From: Rhododendron vialii
Taxonomy: Eukaryota > Streptophyta > Magnoliopsida > Ericales > Ericaceae
Length of the DNA stretch: 64,000 nucleotides
Direction: 5' to 3'
NCBI RefSeq assembly: GCF_030253575.1
Contig: NC_080559.1
Coordinates: 8,708,501 to 8,772,500 of the forward strand
Shown here: positions 10,440 to 24,400 of the stretch, piece after piece
How the letters are laid out: every line of letters begins with the position of its first letter
Numbering within the stretch: the first letter of the stretch is position 1
Notes under the pieces: model-generated
Database searches by the model: none
What the model saw: only the letters and a program-made list of their open reading frames with translations
Told to the model about the DNA's origin: nothing
Position numbers and translations under genes: made by a program

Positions 10440-11126
10440 TACATGCTTGTGATAATATGATTCGTTCGAACGATGTCCCAGCGTTAGGGGACGGGTAAAG
10501 ATACTAGTGGCATGAAGTAATAAGGTAGGAGATGCAGCCAGGCATCGCCGGGTAATGATATCTTACCACTCTTCAATGGGGTCGCTCCCCAACCAACTGG
10601 CAAAAATACTGTTGAATGATATTATCACTCAAAAGTGCAAAAGTTGAAAGAGAAATGAAATGAAAAGGGGCCATCTTTTGGACCAAAGAAATGAGCTGTC
10701 GGACAAAATTGCATGTATTGGATGGTCAACGAAATATTTGAATTGTTGCTTTGAACTGTTTTATAATGTGGGGTATTTCCATGGTCAAACTTATAATTTT
10801 GGTATACGTATCTCACCCGAGCTTCGGCTTATGAAAACATTTTCCAATTTTTCAGGTTAAGGTAGATAGCAAGTTGTGGGCCGAATGAGGTGCTAGAATA
10901 ACCGTGGGGAATCATGTGTAATCTAAAGGTTTGTAATTCTTATACTTGTACACTTAGAAACTCTGGGATTATGTTATTTATTCTATGCTTCCGCATACTT
11001 TGCTTATATGGTTTAAATTGACAATGATAAGTGAGAAATCCCTAAACTAGAATATGTGCAGGCCTTTGGCGGCTTAACACCCGCTTGGCCAGTCACGACT
11101 TCCAAGATAGGTTTTGGGTCGTGACA
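10440..11126 (+). repeat. Probable LTR remnant ending in GGGTCGTGACA
   Basis: The end GGTTTTGGGTCGTGACA at 11110-11126 matches the common 3' terminus of chromovirus-type Ty3/gypsy LTRs. It is not followed by the usual primer-binding site GTTGGTATCAGAGC, so it would be a solo or 3' LTR. The left end was not found and the start given is arbitrary. Confidence 0.35.
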
Positions 11127-11574
11127 GGACCACTCTCCCTCTCCCTAGTTAGAGTTGTCAAGATATGGTGCCCCTAAAAGCATGAAAACTGTGATAGTAT
11201 CAAATTGAGGGTTAGTTGCTTTCGTTTAAAGTAAGATGTATACCTGAAAATGGAAAATACTATTTCGAAGTCCACAAGAATGAAAAAAATGGCTATTCAA
11301 TTAATGATCACAAATCACCATCGAAAAAAATTAATGACCACAATTACTCTCAATTAGTGTTTGATAATGATAGATGGCAACGGATCATCAACCGTAATTA
11401 ATTTATCTCCAAAACCGAAGGCAATATGGCAAAGAGATATATATTTTTTTTTCCTGGCAAATTAATATGATTTTGATTGAAGCAGTTAAAGGGATTGGAT
11501 GTGCACATGTCCTGTTAGAGTCTGCCAACTACTTACATAATTGAATTAGTGCTAAGAGGCAAAACTATTGAAGG

Positions 11575-11757
11575 TTTAACCCAATGGGTTTGGCCAAACG
11601 AACATGAGAAAATAATAACTACTTGTCCTCCATGAGGTCGCATGTTCGAATCCCAAGGCCGAACATTCCATACTTTGAGGACACTGGAGGGTTTTTGCCT
11701 GTTCGTTAATTTCAGAGCTCCGGAATTAGTCAAGGTGCACACAAATTGGCTCGTACA
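11575..11757 (+). mobile_element. tRNA-derived SINE (Au-like)
   Basis: Contains a box-B-like element GCATGTTCGAATCCCA and the 3' block GAATTAGTCAAGGTGCACAC. It aligns by eye through most of its length with the copy at 35575-35745, including TTGTCCTCCATGAGGTC. Confidence 0.6.
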
Positions 11758-14075
11758 TTCTTAAAAAAAACTATTGAAGGTCCAACTGATAATGAGGTGG
11801 TTAACAATCTATAGCTGATGTAATGAAGAGAGAGCAGGATTACTTGGCTGTTTGGAAGCAAGTTCAAAATGCAGAATAGACGAAGCGATCTCCATCTTCT
11901 GAAAGCAGAGGAATTTGAGGGAATTTGATTCTCTTGAATGCAGTAGTCGTATGACAAGGTATTGGGACTTCGCATTAGCGGACGAAAATGAAAAACGCAA
12001 TGAATTGTATTTCAGGACGAGATGAAATTCATTGCCTTTTCATTTTTCACTACATGAATCACTCCACAAATCCTAGATCGAGTAAAACCAGAATACAGAT
12101 TCAATGAAAATCCAGAAACTAATATCTACAGGAAAACACTTCCATTTTCGGACGATTTTTCTGAGGACAGGGCCTATACTACTGATTAGTCTATTTGATT
12201 AGTCTATTTGCCCCGAATCAACCATAGAAAAGTGTCCAGAAAATAAACCCAATAGTGTGGATTCATTTTGTTGTACCGCGGGTCACAACCATAGTACATC
12301 TAGTCCAAACTCATTCCGTTCCCGACAATTTTTTGAGGTGCAAAATCATCCCAATGTGACACTGTACAACTATTAATCAATAACTTTCAAACTAAAAATC
12401 ACGGTGATTATTATCTAACTGAATCTACTTAATGCACATATACACGCACACAACTCTTCGTCAATAATCACCATGCATCGATCAGCCATCATGTTCGAAA
12501 TACCGACTTAATAATCTCCATATGCTTATACCAACATAATGCAAAAAAAAAAAATTGTCATTGTAAAAGACTGCAACAAGAAGTACAAATATGGAATATG
12601 AACTCTAAAAAAGAATACAACTTGTTTGGAGATGATTAAGGATTACAGTTGTGCAAACATCGTAAATTTCCCAGAAATAAAGGAAACTTATTTGGGGAAC
12701 AACTATTGAAACCTGCTTTCAGTAGATTATTTTGTAAACATCTCATTTTTTTCAGATAAACGGAGGTAATACCTTTTTCAGGATTTGGAAACTGATTTTG
12801 TAAATAGCAAACAAACATTCACAATTTTAGACTACTGGAGGGCCAGACTTTACTCCTGCAATGCTCAACAATACTGCAATCTATTACCTCGTATCGATCA
12901 GTGAGTGATGAATGCGGAACATTTATCAAGACAAATATAAACCTGAAGCCACCAGAAAGGGAGAGAAAGAAAAGAAAAAGCCATCAGGCATCAAATGCTT
13001 CTTTAGAAAAAAGGACTAGGAATCCCCACTTCATGTTAATAGCCGAACAGAGGTCAAGATCTTAACTTTCAATGGATTAAGGCAGAGAAATTAACTTCAA
13101 ATATCACGATCAAATTTTCGTCACCGTCTTGGTTGACACATTATGATCAGTATTTTCTTCTACTGCAGTTGGTTTCAAAAGACTTCGAGAAACAAATGTA
13201 TAGAGTATGACGATAATTTCAGTAAAAAGACAGTGGATTGACCATGATTACTGTGGGTTGCATCAGAGTCCCTCTACCACCGACCAAGAAAATTCCGTCC
13301 TCTCTTATCTACCAAGTGCAAAACGACAATTTCAATTTCGCATGCTCAATGCAAAAGACTTTACACTGAACCAACAGAACTTTTCCCAAGCATTCAAAAA
13401 ATTGTCCAATGCTCCATCATGACCTCTTCATCTTCCAGCCAATACGGAAACCTAGAACAAACTGAGAAAGGCCTTCGTTCTGGTTCATGTATCAAAGAAA
13501 GCATCCACAGAAACAATAATATATCTGACGGCAAGAAATACTTGGGACACTAATTTGAACGAAGCTAAATATGATGTCTTCAAGTTCCAAACGAAAAGAG
13601 AGTGGTAGTTTAGCCAAGGAACAAAATATCATGGATAGGACAAGTAAATTGAGATGCATTGGCTGCTATACATACAGCAATATCACTGTCAAGGCAAACA
13701 TCGGTTATGGATACGGGATGTTTAAATATCTTCGGTAACGGATGCAGATGATATAGAGGTCCTGACTCGTGAGTCGTGACATACATAAGAACCGGCCTAC
13801 CACCCTCAAGTGAACACATTCTAGCACCGACAGAAAAAGAACACATTTTGCCATTGATAGACTGGCGACAGTACAAGAAAGGAGAGTGGTAAAATAACTG
13901 GGATTTTTACCTTCCACAAAATATTGACAACAGATTGTGTGGATCCAAGATAGCAATAGTTATCAGCCCGGCACAAATGCCAAGGTTATATTAACATAAA
14001 CAAGCAAAATTGCTCTGATAGAATGGTTTTGTAGCACATACCATAATACTGGCACTAACCAAATAAAATCCATGG

Positions 14076-16886
14076 TTAGATGTCCAGGATTTGGTACTGC
14101 TCAAGTTCATTTAGAAGTTCTGTCGAAGGAACTGCAGTGGTGTTCACAGCTTTAAATTTGAACTTGCATTGTAACAATTGTTCTCTGAGACTACGTACAA
14201 GATCAGCAAGTTTCCGAATGCTTTTCTCTTGAGATAGAATAATCTGCAAAAGTCCCTAGCCAATGAGATCAAAAAGATCATAACTAAAGCAACCAAATCA
14301 AAGGGATAGATCAACTGACAGAAGAACTTCCAAAAAGGGATTAAACTAAAACTAAGCTCTCAGTGTTTCTATTCCTAACACGATAAAAATGCTAAATAAA
14401 TGCCTATGAGTCTATGACTAAGATAAAGGCTATTGGACAACTTGGTAACATCATCTGGCAGGTACAACCAAAGCAAAGCAAATCATAAAAGACTAGAAAT
14501 AAAGTATAAAAAAATGACTTACATCAATAACTACTGTCAAAGATATTTAATAGTTAATACCATCTTCACATTATCCAGACTTGGATGCAACACAGAATTT
14601 AAAGGAATGTTGCTCAAATGCAAGCACAAGGTACAGTGATTGACATCTCAATAGGATTCAGCACAGCCTAGGTGAATAATAACAATTTATCTTATCAGAA
14701 AAAATATAAAAAGGGAGGGACAACTGCCAATAAAACATAAAAAGATTTTCGAACAGGACATGCATTACAGAGAGAGAGAAGGGGGAGGGGTGGAGCACTG
14801 AAGGAGGATGAAATTTTGGTTCTTTTTTCACTAAACACCATAAACACCATGCAAATTATATGACTCCACCACTTTCTACCTATACCTGATAGCCCAAGCC
14901 CATTCAATATAGTTGTCACTCGAACAGGACTACAAGCAACAATGCTACGTACACAACAGTGGGACCTATGTTACCTGGAACGACGGAACGTTTCAGTACG
15001 AGGAAGGGGAACGTGGTATGGCACATGCTTAAATTGTGTATGCTAGGGGTAGACTTATATAGATAACAAAACTAGAACTTACTTTTCCAAGCGATGAACA
15101 TCTAGTGAAACTAAGTATTGTTTGTCAAATTATTCATGCAAAACACATTTCTAGGAGCGTAAAGACCAAACTTTTTATACTCAGTTTACTCCTACTTATC
15201 AAAATCCTTCGGACTCCAATGCTTCTCTCCAAATATCTAATTTAGCATCAACCCCCCTTGCAGTTTCATCTACTAAGACAATATCATCCGCAAACAAATA
15301 CACCACCCTTTTGCCTCCCTTTTAATCTTTATACTTATTTCTGAGATTAATAAATTTCTCTTTTGCTATTAGAAACAACAACATACACCATAGAATATCA
15401 TCTTGAATATGTCTAGTCAACTCATCCATAACTAAGGCAAAAATGTAAGGGCTCAAAGCTGACCCTTGGTGTAACCCTATCGTAATCGAGAATTCAATTG
15501 TTTCCACTAGTAGTGATCTAATAGTAGCGACGACACCTTCATACATGTCTCTAACCACATTGACATATCATTTTGTCACTCCATTTTGCTCCAAAACCCA
15601 CCATATGATATCCCTGGGAACCCTATCATAGGCTAAGTCTATACAAATCATATGGAGATCCCTCTTCTTCTCCCTATACTTTTCTACCAACCTCCTTATC
15701 AAATAAATGCTTCCATAGTCGATCTCCCCGGCATAAATTCAAATTGCTTCTCCAACATCGTTGTCACCATTCTCAAGCGATGCTCAATAACTCTTTCCCA
15801 CAACTTCATTGTATGGCTCATCAACTTAATGCCTCTATAGTTGTTGCAACTTTGAATATCCCCTTTATTCTTAAATATAGGTAATAGGGTGCTTCTCCTC
15901 CACTCGTCAGGCATCTTCCTAGTCATAATAGTCTTGTTGAATAACTTTGTCTACCAAGACACCCCAATTGCACCTAGACTTTTCCACACTTAGAAATCTC
16001 TCACTTGCAAAAAGAAAAAAGAGGATTTGGGAATTTCATGCAAGGTAACTAGAAGCAAGTCAACAAGGAAACACATGACTTCTACCTAATGTTGGATTGA
16101 AAATCCACAATAAAGAAGTTTTGGCATCTCTGATCATGTAAAGAAGTCAAAGACAAACTGGTGAAACAAATAAAACCTCAACTTGCTTTGGAGCCGCCAA
16201 AAAGGTTGGTACGCGACAAAATATGAAATGGAAAATCTGAAAAAACTTTTAACTAGTTATGATTACATCAACCAAGATATTTGAACGCTGTTGATCTTAG
16301 AAGGGACATTTTTTGATTGAAAATTCACTGACATTCCATGAAATTATGCATGCATGGTAAAAACCATCCACTATATTAGGTTTTAAATAGCCTTGATCAG
16401 GCTTTCTTACGGACGTAAAGACATTGACTCGGGCCTAGGGTAAATTGCTCCAAGTGTAGCTTGAAGAAGCACAATACTTCAATTACCCTCTCGAGTCTTT
16501 TACACACCTCTATCATTGAAATGATCAAACCACCATGAATGTTCAGAAAATGCTCATTCACAACCTAAAAACTGACTCGCAGAGTCACAGACGTGTTCAG
16601 CAACAACCAGACTAAAGAATTGAGCAACTCCATTGTACTCAACGATCAAACAAAACAACTGAGCAACTCCTTAGGACTCTAAAACCCTAAACTCCTTAGG
16701 ACTCAAAAATTGGATTATGAAACGTCTCACCTTTTCCTTGACGGATTCTTCCCTCTTACTTTGCCGATGCATTTGGGGAATCCTCGGGCTCGCTTCAACT
16801 CCGTTCACAATTCGTTGCTTCCACTCAAATTGAGAAGTGAATGCAACTAACAAGAAGAAGAAAACCAGCACTAACGGCCTGGGCAT
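14076..16886 (-). CDS. Small secreted or membrane-anchored coiled-coil protein, two exons
   Basis: Exon 1 is 16886-16731 (52 codons) and exon 2 is 14243-14076 (55 codons plus stop). The donor AAG|GTGAG and acceptor TTTTGCAG join in phase 0, giving 107 residues. Residues 4-18 are strongly hydrophobic ([15 protein letters not shown]), a signal peptide or N-terminal anchor. The joint produces KREESVKEK then IILSQEK and [12 protein letters not shown], a heptad-like helix. I recognise this arrangement from conserved but uncharacterised plant proteins; I know of no function. The 2.5-kb intron contains a LINE fragment. The gene is divergent from the TLDc gene, with 1.4 kb between their start codons. 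Confidence 0.65.
15165..15960 (-). mobile_element. Truncated LINE reverse transcriptase fragment (RTE-like) in an intron
   Basis: The minus strand encodes, in interrupted frames, [38 protein letters not shown], then [20 protein letters not shown] and the catalytic [10 protein letters not shown] region. These are reverse-transcriptase motifs of plant non-LTR elements. Both ends of the element are missing and frames are broken. It belongs to the same family as the 51255-52045 fragment, as both share the [15 protein letters not shown] segment. Confidence 0.85.
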
Positions 16887-18288
16887 ATCCTTGTAGATAT
16901 CGAGCTTTTGATTCAGAATTAGAGTCCGTCAATTCTGAATGAAAGGTTAAAAGATTGGGTCAAGCTATCCGATTAAGTTGATTTATTACAAAGTCCGATA
17001 ATCCGAGTGACCTAATTGATTACGGAGCTCCTCAAAAAATTATCTTAAATTTAAGGAACGTTTTTGTCGATACTTGTGTCAACTTTTTTTTGGAGTGTCC
17101 TTCCAGAACACCTTCTTAAAAAATAAGTATTTATTTCACATTTTCAAACTTAAAAATAATGTAAACGAAAAATAAATTTTCAATTTTTTTTGCACCGTAT
17201 TAAAGATCTCATTGAGATCTCTTAAACAAGATTAATATTGCATATTTTTATATTTCAATAAGCCCATTATTTTGGAGCTTGAAATTGCCTTCTTAAAAAA
17301 TAAGTACTTATTCGACTTTCTGGAACGGGACCTTAGTCTTTAGTTTGGTGTGTTTTGTGCAATAACTTGTGTCTAAGTTATAAGTAGTTTGGTACATTCT
17401 TATATATAATATATTGCGACGTAACCATTACTTTCATGTATGAATGAATGAATTTCCTATTTTCAAAAATAAAAAAATAAAAGAATCATATATTTTAATA
17501 CATTATTTAAATCTTAACAAATATATATCACTTTCTATGTTTCAAGATAAATGTCCATATTTGAATCTGTAGACACTTTAATAGAAATATTTATATGCAT
17601 TAATTCAAAATATTATTAAAAACTATATGAATGTTATTTGATAGGTTTCGCTTAATTTTAGTTCCAAACAATCTAAATTTACATGTATTAATTTTATTAT
17701 TTAAATTTGAAAACATAAATAACCTTTTGGGGAGCCTTTATAGTAAGAAATTTTTATACTAATTAGTAGTATTTTGTTACAGAAGAAGCATGTCTTTCCT
17801 AGATTTTTATTCAAGCTTTGCTTAAATTTTGGAACACTCATTTTTCTTTCTTGACATATGTGAAACTAATGAGAGATTTATGATGTGCTCAAAATTTGTT
17901 TTGCTTAATTTCCTCTCACTTCCTTTGTGAACCAACGTCCCCTTTCTTTTCAATATCTTACAAACAAATCCTAGATTATTTTTTATTCAAAAAAAGAAAA
18001 GAAAAGGTAGACAATATGAAAACAAAGGTAGATGATAATTTGAAAACAAAAGTATTTGTTTCAAAAGAGCAGGAAATGATTTTCAGACTTTTTTTTTTTA
18101 TGAATGCATTTCATTCCTTTTCTTTTAGAACTCCTGTAAATTTTTATTTTTTATTTATGATTTTTTCATTAAAAGACGAAAAAGGTGCATTTATAAAAAC
18201 ATAGGGTGTGAAAATCATTTTAAAAAAAAAACGCCTAACAAAGATATAAATATCACTGGGGAGTGGGGACACTAGAGATGAGAGAACA
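16887..18288. other. AT-rich intergenic region between divergent genes
   Basis: About 1.4 kb separating the start codons of the small minus-strand gene and the plus-strand TLDc gene. No coding frame of substance. It must contain both promoters; no individual element could be assigned with confidence. Confidence 0.6.
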
Positions 18289-18341
18289 ATGGGCAACGCT
18301 CAGTCCCCTTCCAGCGATCCTCACTTCGTTTCCGCCACCAG

Positions 18342-18403
<62 letters not shown>

Positions 18404-21400
18404 AAGTACGCTTCAAGAACCAACTCGACGACTTACTTATTGCTGTTATTGCAGAGCATTCACGCAGAAGGAGCTCGAAGATCTCAAGGCCCTGTTCGTG
18501 TCCCTCGCCGCCCAGTCCCAAAGCAACGCTCAATACGTCTCTCCCTCCGTTTTCAAGGTTATTTATTTATTTGTTATACCCTTCCATTTCTCTCTCTAGC
18601 TGCAAAATCATTCCCCCTAAATTCAAACGAAGCTTACGCGTAGGTGGGTTGGTTTTGATTATTTTCAGGCGTATTTTGGAATACATGGCCCTCTGGGCGA
18701 CCGAATGTTCGACGTAATCACGCGGAATCGTAACGACGAAAGACTCACTTTCGAGGACCTTGTCACTGCCAAAGTGAGTTGTAGATTGTTTGAAATGGTT
18801 AAACTATGCATTTTCTGTGATTCTTTTTGTTGTCCGGGCCAGCTTACGTGCACCTTTACTAATCCTGGAGGCCCAATCCCACCGCCCACTTGCGAGGAGC
18901 CTCATATAGACTGGCCCCATAGTAGTTGATAGCACCTGAGAACTTTCAAATCTGAGACCTTAGGAGGGAGCAAACTCCTAAGTCCCATGTCTTGACCACC
19001 AGGGGTTGATTTTCTGTAATTCTAACAACTCTATTTAACTGACTAAAATCTTCTAACAGCTACCTACACGTACCATTAAGACAACAACCACTTCCGTTAA
19101 GTACTAACACCCACTAATGTGCTTGTTTCGTGCTTTGGGTGATTGGATGACACATTTGGATCCTAAGTGTTTTATGTCGTAATCATGTACTTGTCAAAAA
19201 ATCCTTGATATGGCAGACAAGTAGTGAGGGCCCGTAAGAGTGAGCAATTTTGAAAGACTGGTATAGAGGATACATTATTAGTGCTCAATTGCCTTCATAT
19301 TCGGTTCTAGGTTTTGTGTAGTTAATTGTCTGATAGATATGTAATTGCTCAAGAATTGTAGCATTCAAATCAATCAAATGTCAGAGATGCGATCCCCACA
19401 TGACTTGTTATCTGAAATTCAATGCTCTAATCTGCGAATAAAAGAGTTCCTAAAAGCCTTAGCTGTTGATTGTCATTTCCCTACATCTCCAAGTAACCAT
19501 ACTTGTATGAGTTATCCGTTGTTGTACTGAAGCAGAACTGAGGATAATGTTTTGCTGATAAGATATGAAATCTAGCTGGTCTAGAAGAGTTGTGTGGCAT
19601 ATGTTGAGCTGCACAAGATCGTTAGTAAGCCTTTTGACATGTTAGAAGATGCATGAGGGGGTGGACTTTATGTTGTACGGAAGAATAGGAAAACTCAATA
19701 CTTATGATCTAGATTCAAGAAGTGTGCATTACCCCAGGAAGAAAATAAGTTCGAACGAACAAAATAGCGTATAGATGATTATTGCAAATCTATAGGGAGC
19801 TTGCATTAGAGTGTTGAAGTCAAAACTAACCCAATAATATGCGAATATTCAGCCATGTGTCTCCAATGGTTGAAGTTTTGCTTTTGAAGCAAGGCTCCTT
19901 TGAAGTGCATTCAGACAATTTTATGGGGGCTATATGGCCATGCACAAAGGACTGCCCTATGTGTCTTTTTGATAAAAATTTATTGGGGAAACAATGCACT
20001 TTGCTTGTGGGGTCTTTAATGGGTAAGTGCCTTACTTATTTTCCATGAAGAAACTTACTTGATCTAGAATTCTAGACATCCACGTATTACCAACAAAATC
20101 TGTTTTGGCCAAATTCTTTGAATTGTCTTCATTTGTATCAATGGAGAAAGGACTGATGAAGTGAATCAATTATTTATCTGCCCCAATATAAAGTTCTACT
20201 GACAGTCTTCCTTAGTTATTTGAAAATGTAAATGGTAAACCGTATCAATTACTCCTACTTAGTCTATAAAAGAAAATGGAACCTGAAAATCTACATGTTA
20301 GAAGATTTAGTAACTAATTAGCAGGAAGGTCTGAAAGTAGCAGACTCTTGACCTGTCTCCGGGAAGCTATAGTTTTAAATTTTTGATCAGTTACAAACAG
20401 TTTGGTCTGAGAAGGGGAGGTGGTCATGGGGATCAGTAGAGCAACCCAAATCCATATGTATTAGGGAGAAAATTAGGAAGAGTCACTTGTGCTAGTATTC
20501 TCAACTGCTGTTTTTTTTTATCAACATTCAGTGTTCGGGATCTTCAAATCGCTCCATGATAGCTGTCCGAAGGACATAAGACCTCATGTCTTTTGACCCA
20601 AACATAGGTAAGTTTGGGAATTTTCAAAATAATCCTTAGAATTCCTCCAAATATCTTCAGTTGAACTCTGCTGTTGCATGTCTTCATATGTGAACTTTGC
20701 AGTTATTGCATCATGTAAATATTGCATACATGATACGTGTACATTTCATCGTACTTTATCTGCTTCCATTTCTATGTTTCCAGGGAACTTACGAGAAAGG
20801 AACAAAAGATGAGATCGAAGAGTTCAGTTATCAGTTATTAGATGTCACCGGGGATGGCATTTTTGGGAGGTAGAACTTTAAACACTGGGTGTCTTTTGAC
20901 CTTTTTGGCCATATTGAAAGTCCCTCTGTCACATATCGGGACCCACTTATGTGCTAGGAAGGGCTTTGCGATCTTGCCCTCTCCTATTCCCGCACATGGT
21001 CATACTATTGAGTCTGAACTTGCATAGCTGATCCTTGCACAATGTGATACTTAAAGCAGTTAAGCTATTTATGTGCATTATTAAAGTTGGCGTGTGGGAT
21101 GCATATCTTGCCCATACCCCCAATGATTGCTGACTACATGGATTCTGTTGTGGTTGGATGCATATCTGCTTTTCAGTTTCAGCAAAAAGAACTGTCTGTG
21201 GCTTCTTAATTCAATAAGGTCGGATGCTTTTGTTAAAATATAGAATATGATACAGGAGAACGAAGATTACTTTGTTACACAACAAAACTAGCTGTGATGG
21301 TAGGACAAATACGAATATCAATACTAACTTCTGCTGGCCAGTGCTACTATTTGTGTCAAATATAAGCTGCAAACTGCATGGTGTCAACTTGGTAGTTAAG

Positions 21401-24400
21401 TGAGTTAATGACAAGTTTTTCCTCCTCAATCAGTGTTACTTCTGTTACTAGAAACTTATGTTGCTCCCCAAATCGTAATTATGTTTGGCCTAGCATCTGT
21501 GGTAGCTAGTTTTCTTGGGGTTTTAGAGTACTCCGGATTATTTGAGAAAGTAGGATATATAATTGTGACCATCTTTTCCACTCATTAACTCTTTGTTTTA
21601 ATGGGAGTGATACTCTTTACTTTGGCTGATAAATATACCTTGGCAATACACATTAGTATGGTATTAGTTAGGAAATTCTCTTATAGGTTTAGATTTGGTG
21701 TGTAATTTCTGCTTTCCCATCTTGAGAAATGGTAAGGTGTATTTATTAAATAAAGACGATAAAGAAAGGAAAGAGAATGGTGAATGGTACTTAAACCATG
21801 GGTGGTTGGTGTCAACTCTGCATTGTTTCTGCTACAGTCTTGTTATGATGAGAGCATTTTAGTATTTAAGCTTTAAATTTCACAGCTAAGCTTCTAGACT
21901 CCAGTAAACCTTCCTGCTTTTATGCTTTTGTTGATTTGTTTTCTTTTGGTCATTTTCAGGTCCGACGTAGAAGCTGTGTTAATGGTAATGCTTAATGAAA
22001 TACTAGGTTCTGAGCTGGGATCAAATCCACATCAGGAAATTGTTAGTATTTTCCTTAATGCTGCAAATTTCTCTGAGAGTCGTGAAGGATGTGCTCAAAG
22101 TAGTATGTCTTTTGAGGATTTCAGAAAATGGTGTGCCGTTCTCCCATCAGTCAGGAAGTACCTTGGAAGTTTGTTGTCACCATCTGGTCCAGGTTTTGTT
22201 TCTAATGTAGTTTTGTGGACTGAAGTAATGTTTACGAGATTCTTGAAGATATTCTGTATTAATCTCACCATCTCATACTAGTTGAGAATCATATGGATTT
22301 AAGCTAAAGGAAAATGTTTTCAATTCGTTTCCCTTTGTAGTAATGCGGGAGTTCTTTATGCAGGGAGACCATGTTCCCAAGTTCCTCAACTGCTTGAGCA
22401 GAGTATGGAGTCGAATTTGTTATTGTTGAAGAAGGAATATGCCTGGCATATAGGTGGGGCTCTTTCCCAAGAAGAGCTGGATGAATGGAAATTGTTGTAT
22501 CACAGTGCTTTGAATGGCCAGAGTTTCAACACGTTCATGGGCAGCATATCGTAAGTGTCTCTTTCTTCTTATGTAGACTGTTCTAGTATCTACAAAGGAC
22601 GATTAAATTGGCACGATTGAAAGCAAAGTGTTGATGGAGTGATAGACCATCCCAAATGAAACAACTGACACACAATGAAGGCAAATTGAAGATGGCTGCT
22701 AGCATTAAAAACCCAAGAACAAGTAATAAATCTAAGACTGTTCACTGTTGTCCATTCTTTGCTTATCCTGAACCCTGGCCTACTGTGACACTCCAAAATA
22801 AAGTCCTTTCAGATGGAGGAATGCAACTTAGTGGTGAGAATCCTAGGCACTAGCGCATGATTAGAAGGGGTGTAAATCAGGCCCCGTGCTCGAATTCCAC
22901 CCGATTTAGCCCGACCCTAGGCCCACCCGATTCCTTTGGATAGGGCTTGGGCTAGAATAATTACGTTTGTAAGTAAGAATCCCTATGGTGTGATTCAGAT
23001 CGGTTTCGAGCTCGGTGTGGGTGCTTTCTTATACCAAACCGAAATTGAAATGAGTCTGTTATTTTGATTTTTAGCCAAACTGCCCAAGGTAGGCAAAGTT
23101 CAAAACAACTGCCCCTTTGGAGGCGGACCGGTTCAGGCTTCCACCTGTTTCGGATAAAATTGCCATCACTATCCTTCCCTTCCCAAATGAGGGAGACAAG
23201 AAAGAAAAAAAAAACGGTGGCAAAATAAGTGCTAAGCTTTTCAATTTTGATTTCAGTTTCTCGGTTGCTGCTAGCCTGCTACTGTTTGTAAGTAGGAGTG
23301 GAATCTTTACTTGATCCATTGAACTGCAGAAATGATGATGGTCCAACTGTGTTGATTATCAAGGATAAAGAAGGTTATGTATATGGAGGCTATGCATCTC
23401 AGCCTTGGGAGAGGCATGCGGATTTCTATGGAGATATGAAATCTTTTCTCTTTCAGTTATACCCGAGGGCTTCTATTTTCAGGCCCACTGGAGCAAACAA
23501 CAATTTACAATGGGTAAGTTTCTGGTCTCTTAGGTGACCTTGTAATATTTAAGTATACTTTGCTTTCAAGTTCCTATGCACAGAAGATATTTACTACCCA
23601 CCTTGACAATCAATGAGAAGTATCTCAACATCCGGAAGAGGAACACATCTTGGTGTGCTTATTTTAACCCACTCACAATCCTTAAATTCATGTTTGGAAG
23701 GTTCACTACCTATGAAGCACGGGTAATCCGAGAACGATGCATATGAGTACTGGGTACTCGATGGTGCAGGAAAGGGGTATGGCAAAATACGTCCCAGTTA
23801 ATCCAAAAACACATTTGGTACGTTATAGTTTTTGGTTATGAGTTACGGCGATGGTATAGCTTGGGTGCAGGATGGGTACTTATTTTGGTACGTATGGTTG
23901 TATTCATAATGCTTTTTAAAATTTAGGGGTTCTGGAGTAATAATGTATATTGGTAGGTCTTAACTTAGTTATACGTAATGAAGCATGCCGTGATTATTAA
24001 AATAATGACAAAAATATTGACATATCCTGCTGTACCCATAGCCTATGTCTTTAGGTTTTTTGTCGTTTCCCGTCCCTGTACTCGCACTCATTCCCCACAC
24101 TGTGCTTTATAGTTCATAACTTCTTGTCACAGTACCTGTTAGTTGAAATTAGGCATTATGTAGCTGTGAGTGGAGCAGCTAACATAGCCAGACAGTAGCA
24201 CAGTTCCTGTTCCGATTGCTTCGGAAATCATTGGAACACTTTTTGAGATAATTCTTGTTAACTCTCAATTTCGCTTGACAAGAACACGTCAATACTGGTT
24301 GGTGATATCCAATTGTAATGATTTTGTTCACTAGTCATTAGGAGACCAGCCTTCTACAAATCTTTACCCCGAACACATGCATGCAGGTAGAGGGAGAAAT

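Larger units (their letters stand above)
9270..14075. other. Gene-poor, repeat-derived region
   Basis: No frame with conserved-looking protein was found. The open frames present are short and AT-driven. A probable LTR end lies at about 11126 and a SINE at 11575-11757. The segment next to 14075 is likely the 3' UTR side of the small minus-strand gene. An ATG at 9649 with a good context opens only a 15-codon hydrophobic peptide. Confidence 0.55.

Noticed and set aside
13610-13956. Two minus-strand frames of 83-88 residues downstream of the small coiled-coil gene
   Set aside because: Overlapping frames with no family features; likely 3' flanking sequence.
22860-22980. Possible hAT MITE starting AGGGGTGTAAATCAGGCC in a TLDc intron
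   Set aside because: Only one end looks like an element; no matching inverted end or target duplication was found.
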